Shown: positions 18,356 to 29,323, counted from the first letter of the stretch. The stretch: 64,000 nucleotides of DNA from Helicobacter sp. 13S00477-4 (GCF_002272785.1 NZ_MLAS01000001.1:62001-126000), one strand, 5' to 3'. A program made the numbers and translations. Notes: a model not told the origin generated them from the letters alone.

Positions 18356-18966
18356 ATAAAAAAATCATAAACATTGTTTTTATTAGTGTGTTATTTTTAA
18401 CAGGTTGTAGTTCTGGAGTCAAATATCTTGATTCAAATGATTCCAAAAAATATACAAGCATTGGACTAGATTATCATGATATTGAAGAAGCTGCAAACCA
18501 AAATGTGCAATCTTTATTACAAAGCAAATATATCAAAAACCTATCTACAGCAAAAAAACCAAAGGTTTTGGCTATTTCTGATGTTATCAATGATACAATG
18601 CAAGATTTCAATACAGAAGAATTGACTAGAAAAATTACTAGGGATATGAGGAATAGTGGCAAATTTACCTTAACTATGGCAATGTCAGGTAGTGGGGGCT
18701 CTACAGATAAAATGTTAAACCAAGCAAGAGAAGCAAGAAAAAATGACGAATTCAATCAATATACTGTCCAAGAAAAAGGTAACCTCATAGCACCTGAACT
18801 TTCTTTATCTGGAAAAATTGTTCAAAAAAATACAAAAGTAGGTTCAAAACAAAGAGTAGATTATTACTTTTTATTAACCCTTACTGACATAAAAACAGGT
18901 CTTGTAGTATGGGATAATGAAGTCAATATCATCAAAATTGGCAGTAATAAGTCTGTAGCTTGGTAA
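18352..18966 (+). CDS. LpoB-like outer-membrane lipoprotein (penicillin-binding protein activator family)
   Basis: A 204-residue lipoprotein with signal and lipobox LTGC (Cys19). The body carries the LpoB-fold features: LAISDVINDTMQDFNTEELTRKITRDMRNSGKF and a C-terminal YYFLLTLTDIKTGLVVWDNEVNIIKIG. In E. coli LpoB reaches from the outer membrane to activate PBP1b; which synthase, if any, this one contacts is unknown. It overlaps the preceding lipoprotein gene by four bases (ATGA) and is followed by the LPP20-like gene after one base, so the three form one transcript. Confidence 0.85.
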   Translation: MNKKIINIVFISVLFLTGCSSGVKYLDSNDSKKYTSIGLDYHDIEEAANQNVQSLLQSKYIKNLSTAKKPKVLAISDVINDTMQDFNTEELTRKITRDMRNSGKFTLTMAMSGSGGSTDKMLNQAREARKNDEFNQYTVQEKGNLIAPELSLSGKIVQKNTKVGSKQRVDYYFLLTLTDIKTGLVVWDNEVNIIKIGSNKSVAW

Positions 18967-18967
18967 A

Positions 18968-19909
18968 ATGAATATTTTTTTTAAACCAAATTTATTAAAA
19001 AAATTAATTTTTTTAATAGCATGTTTTTTTTTGGGTGCTTGTGCTAATCATCTAAGTATATCAAACCCACCCGGGTGGTTCCTTGCTATCCCAAATAATC
19101 ACAACAACTTGTATGGAAATGGAATAGGAAAAACACTTCAAGAAGCTAAACAAAACGCCATCAATGATCTTGCTTTAAATATTAAAATCAAAATCAATTC
19201 AGATACAGATATACAAAATACTCAAATCAACAATAAACAATCTTCAGAAATTTTGCAAAATATACAAATATCTCTAGATACTATAGAACTTCAAAATATC
19301 ACTATAATACGCAATGAATACAAAAATAAAAACTATTATGTCCAAATAAAAATCCCTAAAAACACTCTGTTGCAAAATCTAAAAAATAAATATGATTTAT
19401 CTTATGAAAGACTAAAATATTTTTTAAAAAATACTTGTAGTTCTATTTTCATTTCAGATAAAAATACATTGGAAAGCTCGCTTCAATACCTTTTTTCTCT
19501 AAAAGAAAGCATCTATACTCTTGATCCTACTACCAAGCTCCAGTCACTCAATGTTTACGAAAATATATTAAATCAAAACTCTCCATTACCAAAAGTAAAA
19601 TTAATATTTGAACCTCAAGATAAAAAAGAAATCATCAATACTTTAAGTGCAGAATATGCAAAATTTATCCAAAATTCTGATAAAAAAAATATCTATACAA
19701 TTAAAAATAAAATCTTAATTCAAAACAAAACCAATCAATATCATATTACACTTCAAGTAGATATGTATGATTGTAAAGATAATATTATCTCTCACATTGA
19801 GCTTGATTCTACTCAAAACACAAAAATCCATGCTATGAATCGTATTAAAGTCAAACTATATAAAAAATTAAAAGAATATTCTCAATCCCAAAATAATCAA
19901 GATTTCTAA
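18968..19909 (+). CDS. LPP20-family lipoprotein
   Basis: A 313-residue lipoprotein (lipobox LGAC, Cys25) whose first third is an LPP20-like domain: NPPGWFLAIPNNHNNLYGNGIGKTLQEAKQNAINDLA. H. pylori Lpp20 is a much shorter surface-associated antigen; here a C-terminal extension of roughly 180 residues, rich in Asn, Lys and Ile, has no recognisable motif. It is the third gene of the COG3014/LpoB/LPP20 cluster. Its end overlaps the end of the convergent DUF3943 gene by four bases. Confidence 0.8.
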   Translation: MNIFFKPNLLKKLIFLIACFFLGACANHLSISNPPGWFLAIPNNHNNLYGNGIGKTLQEAKQNAINDLALNIKIKINSDTDIQNTQINNKQSSEILQNIQISLDTIELQNITIIRNEYKNKNYYVQIKIPKNTLLQNLKNKYDLSYERLKYFLKNTCSSIFISDKNTLESSLQYLFSLKESIYTLDPTTKLQSLNVYENILNQNSPLPKVKLIFEPQDKKEIINTLSAEYAKFIQNSDKKNIYTIKNKILIQNKTNQYHITLQVDMYDCKDNIISHIELDSTQNTKIHAMNRIKVKLYKKLKEYSQSQNNQDF

Positions 19910-20649
19910 AACTTATAATTTAAACTTAAACCCAATGGAGAAGAGACAACCTGAAGTTTATTTTTATTTTTCACCCCTAAGAGCTTTCCCAAGCCTAAAT
20001 CTCTGATAACAAAACCAATAGGATCCATCAACCCTATGAGTGTATAACCCAAAAATCTTGAACCAAATAACTTTCCTTCATTGCTCTGTATGTAACGTGT
20101 AAGTTGATAAAAAATTTCACCAAATATAGAACCCATAGCAGGAGTATAAATCAAGTCTTGCCAACTAGGAATCTCTACAAAAGCCTCTATTCCATATTCC
20201 CAAAAAAATGCTGAAGTAACAAATGAAAATAAAACAGATTCTGCCCAAGTATATCCTGCTATTCTTGGCTGCATATAATATACAGCACCAAAATAAGGAT
20301 GTGCTACTCCATTAAGCCAAAAATTATCATTATCAACAGCTGGACCAATACGAACATCTTGAAACCAACTCCTAAAACCAAACTTTTCTCTATCCCAGTT
20401 AGTAACACTTTCAGGCATTAAATACAAACCTGTTATACCTACCAAAAGTCCAATGCCGAGTATGCCAACACTTGTTCCAAGATATTTCCCTCTGGAATCA
20501 GGTACATAATAATAAGGATTATTAGGTTGATCTTTCAATGCTGGAAAATACCAACTTTTAAATTCGTTATGTTTTAGAGTATCTTCTAATTGATTAGACA
20601 TCAAACCAGTGATAATAAAAACGATCAATAAAAATCTATGAATACACAT
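19906..20649 (-). CDS. DUF3943 protein, probable envelope protein
   Basis: A 247-residue protein with an N-terminal hydrophobic signal and a middle that matches DUF3943: WLNGVAHPYFGAVYYM, WAESVLFSFVTSAFFWEYGIEAF and LIYTPAMGSIFGEIFY, amphipathic segments of the kind seen in membrane or barrel-like proteins. The function of the family is unknown. The ATG at 20649 has GAGGAAG upstream. It stands alone: convergent with the LPP20-like gene and divergent from the YhcH-like gene across a 153-base AT-rich gap. Confidence 0.75.
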   Translation of the reverse strand: MCIHRFLLIVFIITGLMSNQLEDTLKHNEFKSWYFPALKDQPNNPYYYVPDSRGKYLGTSVGILGIGLLVGITGLYLMPESVTNWDREKFGFRSWFQDVRIGPAVDNDNFWLNGVAHPYFGAVYYMQPRIAGYTWAESVLFSFVTSAFFWEYGIEAFVEIPSWQDLIYTPAMGSIFGEIFYQLTRYIQSNEGKLFGSRFLGYTLIGLMDPIGFVIRDLGLGKLLGVKNKNKLQVVSSPLGLSLNYKF

Positions 20650-20802
20650 TTCTTCCTCAAAATAAGTGAAACAATAAATAATCCCTAATATTTACATTAT
20701 AATTTTATCTCATCTGCTTAAATGATTGCATATACAATTATTTAAAATCTACTGATAAAATTTTTGTATTAAAAAATAAGATAAACTATGAAGGACTAAT
20801 AT

Positions 20803-21318
20803 ATGGCTATTATAGGAAAGCTTGCCTCATTAAGTCATTTATTTGAAAAAACTCAAGAAATGGAAGCTTTATATATTTATCTAAATAATGCTATCAATCC
20901 AAACCACTCCATACATAAACGTATCATAAATACGCCAATGCATGCTGAAAATAAAATAAAGCTTGAAGCTGGAATGTATGCGATTGAACAATCATATATC
21001 CTTAAAAATTCAAATAAGGCATTTTATGAGAGTCATCAATATTATATAGATTTTCAACTCTGCGTGCTTGGTGTTGAAATATTTCATCTAGGAGATAAAA
21101 ATGATTTTATTATTAAAACCCCTTATGATGAAAAAAAAGATTTAATCACTTATAAAAAGAGTTGTTGTATCTCGAAAATAAGGTTATCTGAAGGAATGCT
21201 AGGAATATTTTTTGAAAATGATATCCATGCAGGCGGTCTAAAATCAGGAAATATTGAAGGAAATATTTTTAAAACTGTTGTTAAAGTTCCAAAAAAACTT
21301 GTTAAACTCAAACTATAA
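20803..21318 (+). CDS. YhcH/YjgK/YiaL family protein
   Basis: A 171-residue cupin-like protein of the YhcH family (DUF386), linked in other bacteria to sialic acid or sugar catabolism. Visible family features are YESHQYYIDFQLCVLGVE and a late FFENDIHAGG, where the histidines of E/H-x-H type and the IHA segment usually bind metal. Its own substrate is not known, and no sugar catabolic genes are adjacent. It is followed after 11 bases by the DUF2147 gene. A GAAGGA site lies upstream of the ATG. Confidence 0.82.
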   Translation: MAIIGKLASLSHLFEKTQEMEALYIYLNNAINPNHSIHKRIINTPMHAENKIKLEAGMYAIEQSYILKNSNKAFYESHQYYIDFQLCVLGVEIFHLGDKNDFIIKTPYDEKKDLITYKKSCCISKIRLSEGMLGIFFENDIHAGGLKSGNIEGNIFKTVVKVPKKLVKLKL

Positions 21319-21329
21319 AAGAAAATCTG

Positions 21330-21827
21330 ATGAAAAAAATATTTTTTATTGCTCTAATAGCAATCAGTCTGAAATCTCAAAATCTAGAAGGTATTTATCA
21401 AACAAGTTCTTTTTGGTGGCAAAAAAAAGTTTTTGTAGAATTTTTTAAATTCAATAATAAATATTATGCGTATGCTATCAAAAATATAGATAATTCTCCT
21501 GCAAAAAAAGACTCACACAATCCAAACCCTGAACTCAGAAATCGTAGCGACAAAGGTGTAGTATTTTTATATGATCTCATACAAGTTTCGCCTAACGTTT
21601 ATGAAAATGGCAAAACTTATAATTTTTATGATGGTAAAACTTATTATGTCAAAATCTACCAAAAAGACAATAAAGATATAAATTTTTTTGTGAGTATTGA
21701 TCCAACAGGTTTCATTGGAAAAACCTTTTTATGGAAACATCTTGATAATGACTTTATAAAAGAAAATGATATAGAAAAACCTAACATGCAAGATGTTCTA
21801 AAAACTCTCTCAGATATTAACGAGTAA
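21330..21827 (+). CDS. DUF2147 exported protein
   Basis: A 165-residue protein with an N-terminal signal peptide (MKKIFFIALIAISLKS) and a DUF2147 domain: GIYQTSSFWW, KGVVFLYDLIQVSPNVYENGKTYNFYDGKTYYVKI, ending IGKTFLWKHL. DUF2147 proteins are small periplasmic beta-barrel-like proteins of unknown role. It probably shares a transcript with the YhcH-like gene. Its 3' end overlaps the convergent asd gene by 11 bases. Confidence 0.82.
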   Translation: MKKIFFIALIAISLKSQNLEGIYQTSSFWWQKKVFVEFFKFNNKYYAYAIKNIDNSPAKKDSHNPNPELRNRSDKGVVFLYDLIQVSPNVYENGKTYNFYDGKTYYVKIYQKDNKDINFFVSIDPTGFIGKTFLWKHLDNDFIKENDIEKPNMQDVLKTLSDINE

Positions 21828-22842
21828 ACTCTATCCATTTTTGAGCAATCCGAACCGCATTTGTTGCTGCTCCAACACGTATTTGATCAGCGACACACCA
21901 TAAATGTAGTATCTTTTTATCATAAATATCATTCCTTATCCTACCAACATAAGTATCATCTGTATCAGTTGCTAAAATAGGCATTGGATAAAGTTTTTCT
22001 TCAGGTTTATCTACAACGACCACATTAGGAGTTTTTTTAAGTATATCTCTAGCTTTATTAGCTTGTATTTCTTGAGAAAAATGAATAGTAATAGCTTCAC
22101 TATGACTACGCAAAACTGGAACACGTACGCAAGTAGCACTTAAAGCAAAATCGCTATGGAGGATTTTATTGCTTTCTTTCATCATCTTCATTTCTTCTTT
22201 TGTATAATCATTAGGCATAAAAACATCAATATGAGGTATTAAATTCAATGCAATTCTATGTGTAAATACTTCAGGTTCATCTTCATCAAGCTCAAATGCA
22301 AAAAATTTCTGCATTTGATTGACTAATTCTTCCATTCCTCTTTTTCCTGCACCACTCACAGCTTGATAAGTGCTGACATCTACTCTTTGAATATCAAAGG
22401 CTTTGTGCAAAGGTGCTAAAATCTTTACCATTTGGATAGTTGAACAATTTGGATTTGCAATAATACCTCTTTTTTTCCAAAGAGCAATATCTTGAGGATT
22501 AACCTCAGGTACGACCAAAGGGATATCAGATTCCATACGAAAATGGCTAGTATTATCAATCACTACAGCTCCTGTCTTAGCTGCATACGGAGCAAATTCT
22601 GCACTAACACTTCCTCCAGCCGAAAAAAAGGCAATCTCAACACCTTCTTTTTCAAATACTTCAGGTGTGGTTTCTAAAATTTTATGTTTTTGCCCAAAGG
22701 CTTCCATCTCATCCCCTGCACTTCTAGAACTTGCCAATAAAACAAGTTTTTTGATTGGAAAATTTTGTTCTTCTAAAACTTTACAAATTTCTTCTCCAAC
22801 TGCACCACTTGCACCTACAACTGCTACTGTGTATTTTTTCAT
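21817..22842 (-). CDS. asd: Aspartate-semialdehyde dehydrogenase
   Basis: Asd reduces aspartyl phosphate to aspartate semialdehyde, the branch point to lysine/diaminopimelate, threonine and methionine. The 341-residue enzyme shows VVGASGAVGEEI for NADP binding, the catalytic cysteine in NPNCSTIQMV (near residue 130) and the histidine in RVPVLRSHSEAITI. An AAGGA lies 12 bases before the ATG. It stands alone, 89 bases after the end of the GNAT gene; that gap contains nothing I recognise. Confidence 0.97.
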   Translation of the reverse strand: MKKYTVAVVGASGAVGEEICKVLEEQNFPIKKLVLLASSRSAGDEMEAFGQKHKILETTPEVFEKEGVEIAFFSAGGSVSAEFAPYAAKTGAVVIDNTSHFRMESDIPLVVPEVNPQDIALWKKRGIIANPNCSTIQMVKILAPLHKAFDIQRVDVSTYQAVSGAGKRGMEELVNQMQKFFAFELDEDEPEVFTHRIALNLIPHIDVFMPNDYTKEEMKMMKESNKILHSDFALSATCVRVPVLRSHSEAITIHFSQEIQANKARDILKKTPNVVVVDKPEEKLYPMPILATDTDDTYVGRIRNDIYDKKILHLWCVADQIRVGAATNAVRIAQKWIEFTR

Positions 22843-22931
22843 TTATTTCAATATTCCTTATTCAAGAGATTTAAACCAATAATCACAAAAGCTAATTAAA
22901 TAAAAATAATTTATTTTGTCTGAAAATATAT

Positions 22932-23465
22932 TTAATTTTGAGACAGATAAGTAAAATCTGTATTTAATTTCATATAATAATCATCCATTACATAACCCTC
23001 ACCTATATCTACCCTATCCTCTCTATAAATCTTAAAACCTAGTTTTTGATACGCTTGAATTGCATTTTGATTATGCTTATTGACGGTTAACCATATAAAA
23101 TTAGTATTAAGCATATAGGCAATACCTTTAAGGTATGCAATGATAAGCTTAGCGATACCTTGAGAGCGATAATCTTTTAAGATATAAAGCTTACTTAAAA
23201 ACAATCCTTTTTGGGTAAAATCCCTATCGTCTTTTTGGGTAAATGCAAAATAACCTGCTGTGTCTGAACAATTAAATATTTGAAAATATTTATAACCTTT
23301 TTTTATTTGATCCTGTATTGCTAAAACACTTTGAAATCTCTCAAGCATATATTGTATTTGCTCAATAGAAAGTATATGGGCATAATTCTCTTTCCATATA
23401 CTTTGAGCCAATGTATAGATATTTTCAAGTTCTTTATCCCTGAGGGCTAATTTGAAATCTATCAT
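22932..23465 (-). CDS. GNAT-family N-acetyltransferase
   Basis: A 177-residue acyl-CoA transferase with the GNAT acetyl-CoA-binding motif A (LYILKDYRSQGIAKLIIAYLKG, the RxxGxA loop) and motif B (NQNAIQAYQKLGFKIYRED). The C-terminal VGEGYVMDDYYM is typical of spermidine/ribosomal-type GNATs. The substrate cannot be inferred. Its ATG shares one base with the ppsA stop (TAATG), so it is translationally coupled to ppsA. Confidence 0.85.
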   Translation of the reverse strand: MIDFKLALRDKELENIYTLAQSIWKENYAHILSIEQIQYMLERFQSVLAIQDQIKKGYKYFQIFNCSDTAGYFAFTQKDDRDFTQKGLFLSKLYILKDYRSQGIAKLIIAYLKGIAYMLNTNFIWLTVNKHNQNAIQAYQKLGFKIYREDRVDIGEGYVMDDYYMKLNTDFTYLSQN

Positions 23466-25891
23466 TATCTACCAAGCTCTTTTTCAAGTTTTATGACAGC
23501 ATTCCAAGTCGTGATGACAGAATCTGGATTCAAAGATATAGAATCAATACCTTCTTTGACCAAAAATTCTGCAACTTCAGGATAATCGCTTGGAGCTTGT
23601 CCACAGATACCACAATACTTATTATTTCTTTTGCAAGCAATGATAGCACGTTTAAACATCTCAAACATCGCAGGGTTTCTCTCATCAAATATATGGCTAA
23701 CAAGTTGACCATCTCTATCTACTCCTAGTGTGAGCTGGGTTAGGTCATTTGAGCCTATAGAAAAACCATCAAACATTGATAAAAACTCATCTGCTAAAAT
23801 AACATTCACAGGGAGTTCGCACATTACATAAATTTCTAATCCATTTTTACCTGATTCTAATCCATTTCTACGGAGTATTTCTAATACTTTTTTGCCTTCT
23901 TCAGGTGTCCTTAAAAAAGGTATCATTATCTTCATATTACTTAAACCCATTTCATCCCTAACCATCGCTAAAGCTTGACATTCCCATTCAAAAGCTGTTC
24001 GATACAAATCAGAATAATACCTGCTTGCACCCCTATAGCCAAGCATAGGATTTTCTTCTTGTGGTTCATAAGCCGTGCCACCTATCATTCCTTTGTATTC
24101 ATTGGATTTAAAATCACTTGTCCTGACTATAACAGGACGAGGATAAAAAGCTGCTGCTATCATCCCCATCCCTTCAGCTATTTTTTTAACAAAAAAATCT
24201 TTTGGACTATCATAACCAGAAATAAGTTTTTCTATTTCTACTCTTTCTTTAAGATCTTTTTTTCCATTTTGCAAGTCCAATAGAGCTAATGGATGGGCCT
24301 TAATCTGATTGAGTACAATGAGTTCCATTCTGGCTAAACCTACCCCGTGATTAGGTAATTGCGAAAAGCTAAATGCTTTTTGAGGATTGCCGACATTCAT
24401 ATATATCTTGGTTTTTGTTTCTCCAAGATTAGAAAGTTCAATCGTTTCCACTTCATATGGATGAATGCCTGCATAAACATAGCCTTCTTCACCCTCACAA
24501 CAAGATACTGTAACTTCCATGCCTGTATAAAGCCTATCTGTAGCACCTACAGCCCCTACAATAGCAGGCACACCAATTTCTCTTGCAACAATCGCAGCAT
24601 GGCATGTCCTACCGCCACGATTAGTAATGACTGCTGCAGCCTTTTTCATTGCTGGTTCCCAATCAGGGTCAGTATTATCAGTGACTAAAATCTCACCTTC
24701 TTTAAAAGTATTCATATGTTCAATATCATTGATAATCCTGACTTTTCCAGTACCTATTTTACCTCCAATGGCTTTACCTACAATAATAATTTCTTTTGCT
24801 TCATCATTGTTCTTAAACCTAAATTTTTCAAGTTTTTGCCCATTAGTACGTTTGATATTTTGACTTTGGACAGTTTCAGGACGAGCTTGAACAATAAATA
24901 TTTCACCACTTTCACCATCTTTTGCCCATTCCATATCCATAGGTCTGTACTCTCCAGCTTCTTGAGTGTAATGTTTCTCTATAATGATTGCATAACGAGC
25001 AAGCGTGAGGATATCCTCATCAGTGATAGAAAAGGTATTGAGTTCTTTTTGAGTAGTTTTGATATTTTTAGTAGGGTGTTCGCTACCCCTAGGAGAATAA
25101 ACCATTTTTTGATGCTTTGTGCCTAATTGACGTTTAATGATAGGACGTTTGCCTTCTTCTAAAGTAGGCTTAAATACATAGAATTCATCAGGATTAACAG
25201 TTCCACCTACAACATTTTCTCCTAGACCCCAGCTAGAAGTGATAAAAACAGCATCTTGAAAACCAGTCTCTGTATCTATAGAAAACATCACCCCTGCACT
25301 ACCCTTATCAGCTCGTACCATTTTTTGGACACCGACACTCAAAGCAACTTTAAAATGATCAAATCCTCTTGAGGCTCTATAACTAACAGCTCTATCTGTG
25401 AATAAAGAAGCCAAACAAGATTTTATATAATGTATTAATTCAGTCTGTCCTTTGACACTCAAATAAGTATCTTGTTGTCCAGCAAAAGAAGCATCTGGAA
25501 GGTCTTCAGCAGTTGCTGAGCTTCTAACAGCTACATCAGCTTCTTTCATCTGATATTCATCACTCAAAATTTTGTATGCTTGAAAAATTTCATCTCGAAG
25601 ATCTGAGGGGAATGGGGTACCAAAAATCAATTCTCTGATTTGCTTTGAACGTGTTTTAAGGACATCAATTTCTGTTACATCTACTCCTTCCAATAAATCA
25701 ATTATTTTTTGTCTTATACCCCCACTATCTAAAAGATACCAATAAGCTTCACTAGTGATAGCAAAACCATTTGGAACTTTAATACCTACTGGCACAAGCT
25801 CTTGAAACATCTCTCCAATACTAGCATTTTTTCCACCTACTAGAGGTATGTCCTTATTATTGAGTTCTTTAAAAAACTTAATGTATCTCAT
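23465..25891 (-). CDS. ppsA: Phosphoenolpyruvate synthase
   Basis: PpsA makes phosphoenolpyruvate from pyruvate, ATP and water for gluconeogenesis. The 808 residues have the expected order: an ATP-grasp N-domain ([36 protein letters not shown]), the phospho-histidine domain ([13 protein letters not shown], His near residue 430) and a PEP/pyruvate TIM barrel ending with the catalytic cysteine region [14 protein letters not shown]. Length fits the family. The start has GAGGAGA about 10 bases upstream. It is divergent from purL. Confidence 0.97.
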   Translation of the reverse strand: MRYIKFFKELNNKDIPLVGGKNASIGEMFQELVPVGIKVPNGFAITSEAYWYLLDSGGIRQKIIDLLEGVDVTEIDVLKTRSKQIRELIFGTPFPSDLRDEIFQAYKILSDEYQMKEADVAVRSSATAEDLPDASFAGQQDTYLSVKGQTELIHYIKSCLASLFTDRAVSYRASRGFDHFKVALSVGVQKMVRADKGSAGVMFSIDTETGFQDAVFITSSWGLGENVVGGTVNPDEFYVFKPTLEEGKRPIIKRQLGTKHQKMVYSPRGSEHPTKNIKTTQKELNTFSITDEDILTLARYAIIIEKHYTQEAGEYRPMDMEWAKDGESGEIFIVQARPETVQSQNIKRTNGQKLEKFRFKNNDEAKEIIIVGKAIGGKIGTGKVRIINDIEHMNTFKEGEILVTDNTDPDWEPAMKKAAAVITNRGGRTCHAAIVAREIGVPAIVGAVGATDRLYTGMEVTVSCCEGEEGYVYAGIHPYEVETIELSNLGETKTKIYMNVGNPQKAFSFSQLPNHGVGLARMELIVLNQIKAHPLALLDLQNGKKDLKERVEIEKLISGYDSPKDFFVKKIAEGMGMIAAAFYPRPVIVRTSDFKSNEYKGMIGGTAYEPQEENPMLGYRGASRYYSDLYRTAFEWECQALAMVRDEMGLSNMKIMIPFLRTPEEGKKVLEILRRNGLESGKNGLEIYVMCELPVNVILADEFLSMFDGFSIGSNDLTQLTLGVDRDGQLVSHIFDERNPAMFEMFKRAIIACKRNNKYCGICGQAPSDYPEVAEFLVKEGIDSISLNPDSVITTWNAVIKLEKELGR

Positions 25892-25988
25892 GATCTTGCA
25901 TTCTCCTCATTCTTCTTGTTAGTGCTTAACATTTTAGTAGATAAATCTTTATTTGATACTTAGATTTAAGATAAAATTTTGAAGTTTT

Positions 25989-25994
25989 TATAAT
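25989..25994 (+). promoter_or_regulatory. Candidate -10 box for purL
   Basis: TATAAT at this position would give a transcription start near 26001 and a 63-base leader to the purL ATG. A second TATAAT at 26045-26050 is too near the ATG to leave the ribosome site on the transcript. The rest of the 172-base ppsA/purL gap is AT-rich without other recognisable signals. Confidence 0.4.
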
Positions 25995-26063
25995 TTTCTT
26001 CATTTCTTAAGTAATTTTGATAAACTTCTCAAGTTTGATAGCTATATAATTTTGAGGATATCA

Positions 26064-28292
26064 ATGGAAAATAAAAAATCACCGATAGAAAATATTTCAG
26101 AGGTTTTAAAAAATCATAAACTTTCTGAAGAAGATTATAGACAAATTAAAAAAATATTATCACGAGAACCAAATTCACTTGAACTTGCAATATTTTCAGC
26201 CATGTGGAGTGAACATTGCAGCTACAAATCAAGTAAAAAATACCTCAAAGGCTTCCCAACAAAAGCATCTTGGGTAATACAAGGACCAGGAGAGAATGCA
26301 GGAGTAATCGACATTGATGGAGGATATGCTGCAGTTTTTAAAATAGAATCACACAATCATCCTAGCTTCATAGAACCCCATGCCGGTGCTGCAACGGGTG
26401 TAGGTGGAATAATGAGGGACATTTTTACAATGGGGGCAGTCCCTGTTGCAAGCCTTAATTCTATCCGTTTTGGTGAAGTGGATAGATCTGATGAAATTGG
26501 GAAAAAACACAGATATTTATTACGTGGAGTGGTATCTGGCATTGGAGATTATGGGAACTGCATGGGAGTACCTACGATTGGGGGAGAAACTGATTTTGAT
26601 GCCTGTTATAATGGAAATATTTTGGTAAATGCCTTTACTTTAGGGATTGTAAAAAGTAATGAAATATTTTATGGCAGGGCTGAGGGAATTGGAAACCCTG
26701 TGATATATGCAGGAAGCAAAACAGGTGCAGATGGACTTGGTGGTGCTATAATGAGCAGTGATTCTTTCACTCAAGATTCCAAATCATTACGTCCAACTGT
26801 ACAAATTGGTGATCCTTTTAGTGAAAAGCTACTTTTAGAAGCCTGTTTGGAATTATTCAAAAAAAATCTGATAATAGGCATCCAAGATATGGGAGCAGCA
26901 GGTCTTACAAGCTCTAGTTTTGAAATGGCTGGACGTAGTGGAAGTGGTATGGTTCTGCATCTAGATAAAGTACCAATGAGAGAGGCTGATATGAAACCTT
27001 ATGAGTTAATGTTAAGCGAATCTCAAGAAAGAATGCTTATATGTGCAAAAAAAGGTTGTGAAAAAGAAATCATTGAAATTTTTGAAAACAAAAACTTAGA
27101 TGTAGCAATCATTGGAGAAGTAACAAATAGTGGCAATATGGAATTATTTTGGTATGGAGAAAAATGTGCTCAAATTCCCGTACAAGCTTTGAGTGAAAAT
27201 TCGCCTATTCTAGACAGAACTATCAAGGAACCTAGCTATTTCAAACAACTTCAAAATTTTGAATATCAAAATAGTAAGCTAAAAGAACAAGAAATTTTTG
27301 AAAAACTTTTAGGTAGTCTTGAAGTTTGTGATAAATCTTGGATATATTCCCAATATGATAGCACGGTGCAGACCAATACAGTCATTGGAAGTGGAGAAGG
27401 TGATTCAAGCGTGATTAGAGTAAAAGAAAATAATTCGTTTTTAGCAATTAACGTGCATTGTTCTCCTCAATATTGTTATCTTAACCCTAAAGAAGGAGCT
27501 AAAATTAGTGTGGCTATCGCAGGGAGAAATTGTGCATTAAGGGGGGCTAAGGTTTTGGCTATCAGTGATTGTCTAAATTTTGGCAATCCTGAAAATCCTG
27601 AAGTGATGTGGCAGTTCAAAGAAACAACAGAAGGTATTAAAGAAGCTTGTAATATTTTAAATACTCCTGTTGTAAGTGGGAATGTATCTTTGTATAACCA
27701 AACTGAGGAGAAAGATATTTATCCCACACCAACGATAGTAGCCGTAGGACTTATCAAAGAGACAAAAAAAATCATCCATTCAAGCCTGAAACAAAAAGGT
27801 AATCGTTTGATGTTGGTTGGTAAAATTGGTAAAGATTTTGGCGGTAGTCTGATACAAAAAATTATCCATAAAGAATGTAAAGGCAAAATTCCAAGTATTG
27901 ATTTACAAAAGGAATTTGATTTATGGAATCTATTGAATGAAGCTTTTGAAAACAATTTGATTATGTCTGCGAAAGATATTGGCAAGGGTGGACTAGGGAT
28001 TACATTAGCAAAAATGGCTTTACTTGGAGATAAAGGTATATGTGTAAAAACAACTTATACAGATAAAGAAATGATTTTTTCAGAATCTCAAAGTTGTGTT
28101 GTTATTGAAGTTCATAAAAATCATATCACACAGATTAAAGGATATGCCCAAAAATATAAAATTGATATAGAAGATATTGGAGAAGTTTTAGATATTGAAG
28201 AGGGCATAAAAATAGATTCTATTGAGTTAAATATGAATAAAGCTAAAAAAATATATTTTGAGAGTTTTCAAACAACACTCAAGCTAGACTAG
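26064..28292 (+). CDS. purL: Phosphoribosylformylglycinamidine synthase subunit PurL
   Basis: PurL makes FGAM from FGAR, ATP and glutamine-derived ammonia, working with PurS and PurQ in purine synthesis. The protein has about 742 residues, the small-PurL form. It shows [13 protein letters not shown], the ATP/Mg site [36 protein letters not shown] and [10 protein letters not shown], with the two tandem PurM-like halves expected. The ATG at 26064, five bases after GAGGA, is chosen over a TTG at 26052. It belongs to the same superfamily as HypE and SelD in this window. Confidence 0.97.
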   Translation: MENKKSPIENISEVLKNHKLSEEDYRQIKKILSREPNSLELAIFSAMWSEHCSYKSSKKYLKGFPTKASWVIQGPGENAGVIDIDGGYAAVFKIESHNHPSFIEPHAGAATGVGGIMRDIFTMGAVPVASLNSIRFGEVDRSDEIGKKHRYLLRGVVSGIGDYGNCMGVPTIGGETDFDACYNGNILVNAFTLGIVKSNEIFYGRAEGIGNPVIYAGSKTGADGLGGAIMSSDSFTQDSKSLRPTVQIGDPFSEKLLLEACLELFKKNLIIGIQDMGAAGLTSSSFEMAGRSGSGMVLHLDKVPMREADMKPYELMLSESQERMLICAKKGCEKEIIEIFENKNLDVAIIGEVTNSGNMELFWYGEKCAQIPVQALSENSPILDRTIKEPSYFKQLQNFEYQNSKLKEQEIFEKLLGSLEVCDKSWIYSQYDSTVQTNTVIGSGEGDSSVIRVKENNSFLAINVHCSPQYCYLNPKEGAKISVAIAGRNCALRGAKVLAISDCLNFGNPENPEVMWQFKETTEGIKEACNILNTPVVSGNVSLYNQTEEKDIYPTPTIVAVGLIKETKKIIHSSLKQKGNRLMLVGKIGKDFGGSLIQKIIHKECKGKIPSIDLQKEFDLWNLLNEAFENNLIMSAKDIGKGGLGITLAKMALLGDKGICVKTTYTDKEMIFSESQSCVVIEVHKNHITQIKGYAQKYKIDIEDIGEVLDIEEGIKIDSIELNMNKAKKIYFESFQTTLKLD

Positions 28293-28303
28293 GTGGTAGG
28301 GAT

Positions 28304-29320
28304 ATGAAAAAAATTAAAACAACTATATTTTTAATATTTTTTAGCGTAAGTTTTGGTTTTGCTAATGATACAGAATGCGAAAGTGCATTGTTTGCGTATA
28401 AAAGACAATCTATAAATCTTTTGAGTGAAAATGATGCTTATGCCAATCAATTTGTCGATAGGTACTATACAGCTGGAACAAGTATAGGCTATACAAGTAA
28501 AGAGTATGATTTTGGTTGTGAAGATAAAGATTCTATAATGGCTTGGAGTCAATATATATCTTTAGGTATAACCAAAGCCAAGATGACACGTTTCAATATA
28601 GCTATCACTCAAAGTATCTACACACCCTATTCTAGAGAAATAAATCCTCCTTCAGGTGATCTTCCATATGCTGGATATTTATATTTAAATTTAGGTGTTT
28701 CGCATCGCTCTGAAAGCATGCTAGAAAATATTTTTTTTTCTATGGGGATGGTAGGACCCTCAACATTTGCTCACGAAACACAAAAATTTGTTCATTACCT
28801 TACGAATAATCCAATTTTTTATGGTTGGCACAATCAACTTAAAAATGAATTCATTCTTAATTTGAATTATCAATTAATAAAAAAGTTTTATCTTTGGGAT
28901 TCTAGATATATTTCTTCAGATTTTCTACCTGGTTTAGATATCGCACTAGGCAATGCAGACACTCATTTGCAAATAGGTGGTAGGCTCCGGATTGGATACA
29001 ATTTGGATTCTGATTTTGGTATCAATAAAGTTAATACAAGTTTTAATGGTGCCCAAGCTTATAACGATAGATTCTCTTTTTATTTATTTGGGGGACTTTC
29101 AGGGCGTTATCAAGCTAGAAATATTTTCATACAAGGAAATACTTTTGGACATTCTACAGGACTAGATATGATTTACTTTACCTATGATGCTGAATTTGGT
29201 GCAGCAATATTATATCGGGGCATACGTTTTGCTTACACTTACACACATGCGAGTAAAAAATTTAAGACACAACCTCTGCCTCATAATTTTGGAAGTATTG
29301 AGCTTAATATTGCTTTTTAA
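28304..29320 (+). CDS. LpxR-like lipid A 3'-O-deacylase, outer membrane
   Basis: A 338-residue protein with a cleavable signal peptide (SFGFA cut region) and the LpxR family (DUF2219) pattern: LLSENDAYANQFVDRYYTAGTSIGY with the active-site Asn-Asp near residue 40, MVGPSTFAHETQKFVH with a candidate catalytic histidine, and FYGWHNQLKNEFILNLNY. LpxR enzymes are outer-membrane beta-barrels that remove the 3'-acyl chain of lipid A; H. pylori HP0694 is a known member. The terminal phenylalanine (ELNIAF) fits a BAM-inserted barrel. It follows purL by 11 bases and may head an outer-membrane transcript. Confidence 0.88.
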   Translation: MKKIKTTIFLIFFSVSFGFANDTECESALFAYKRQSINLLSENDAYANQFVDRYYTAGTSIGYTSKEYDFGCEDKDSIMAWSQYISLGITKAKMTRFNIAITQSIYTPYSREINPPSGDLPYAGYLYLNLGVSHRSESMLENIFFSMGMVGPSTFAHETQKFVHYLTNNPIFYGWHNQLKNEFILNLNYQLIKKFYLWDSRYISSDFLPGLDIALGNADTHLQIGGRLRIGYNLDSDFGINKVNTSFNGAQAYNDRFSFYLFGGLSGRYQARNIFIQGNTFGHSTGLDMIYFTYDAEFGAAILYRGIRFAYTYTHASKKFKTQPLPHNFGSIELNIAF

Positions 29321-29323
29321 GCT

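Noticed and set aside
26045-26050. TATAAT directly before purL as the -10 box
   Set aside because: It would start transcription inside or after the ribosome site GAGGA; the box at 25989 leaves a normal leader.
27539-27546. G run (six) in purL as phase-variation site
   Set aside because: Too short, and inside an essential-pathway gene that is intact.
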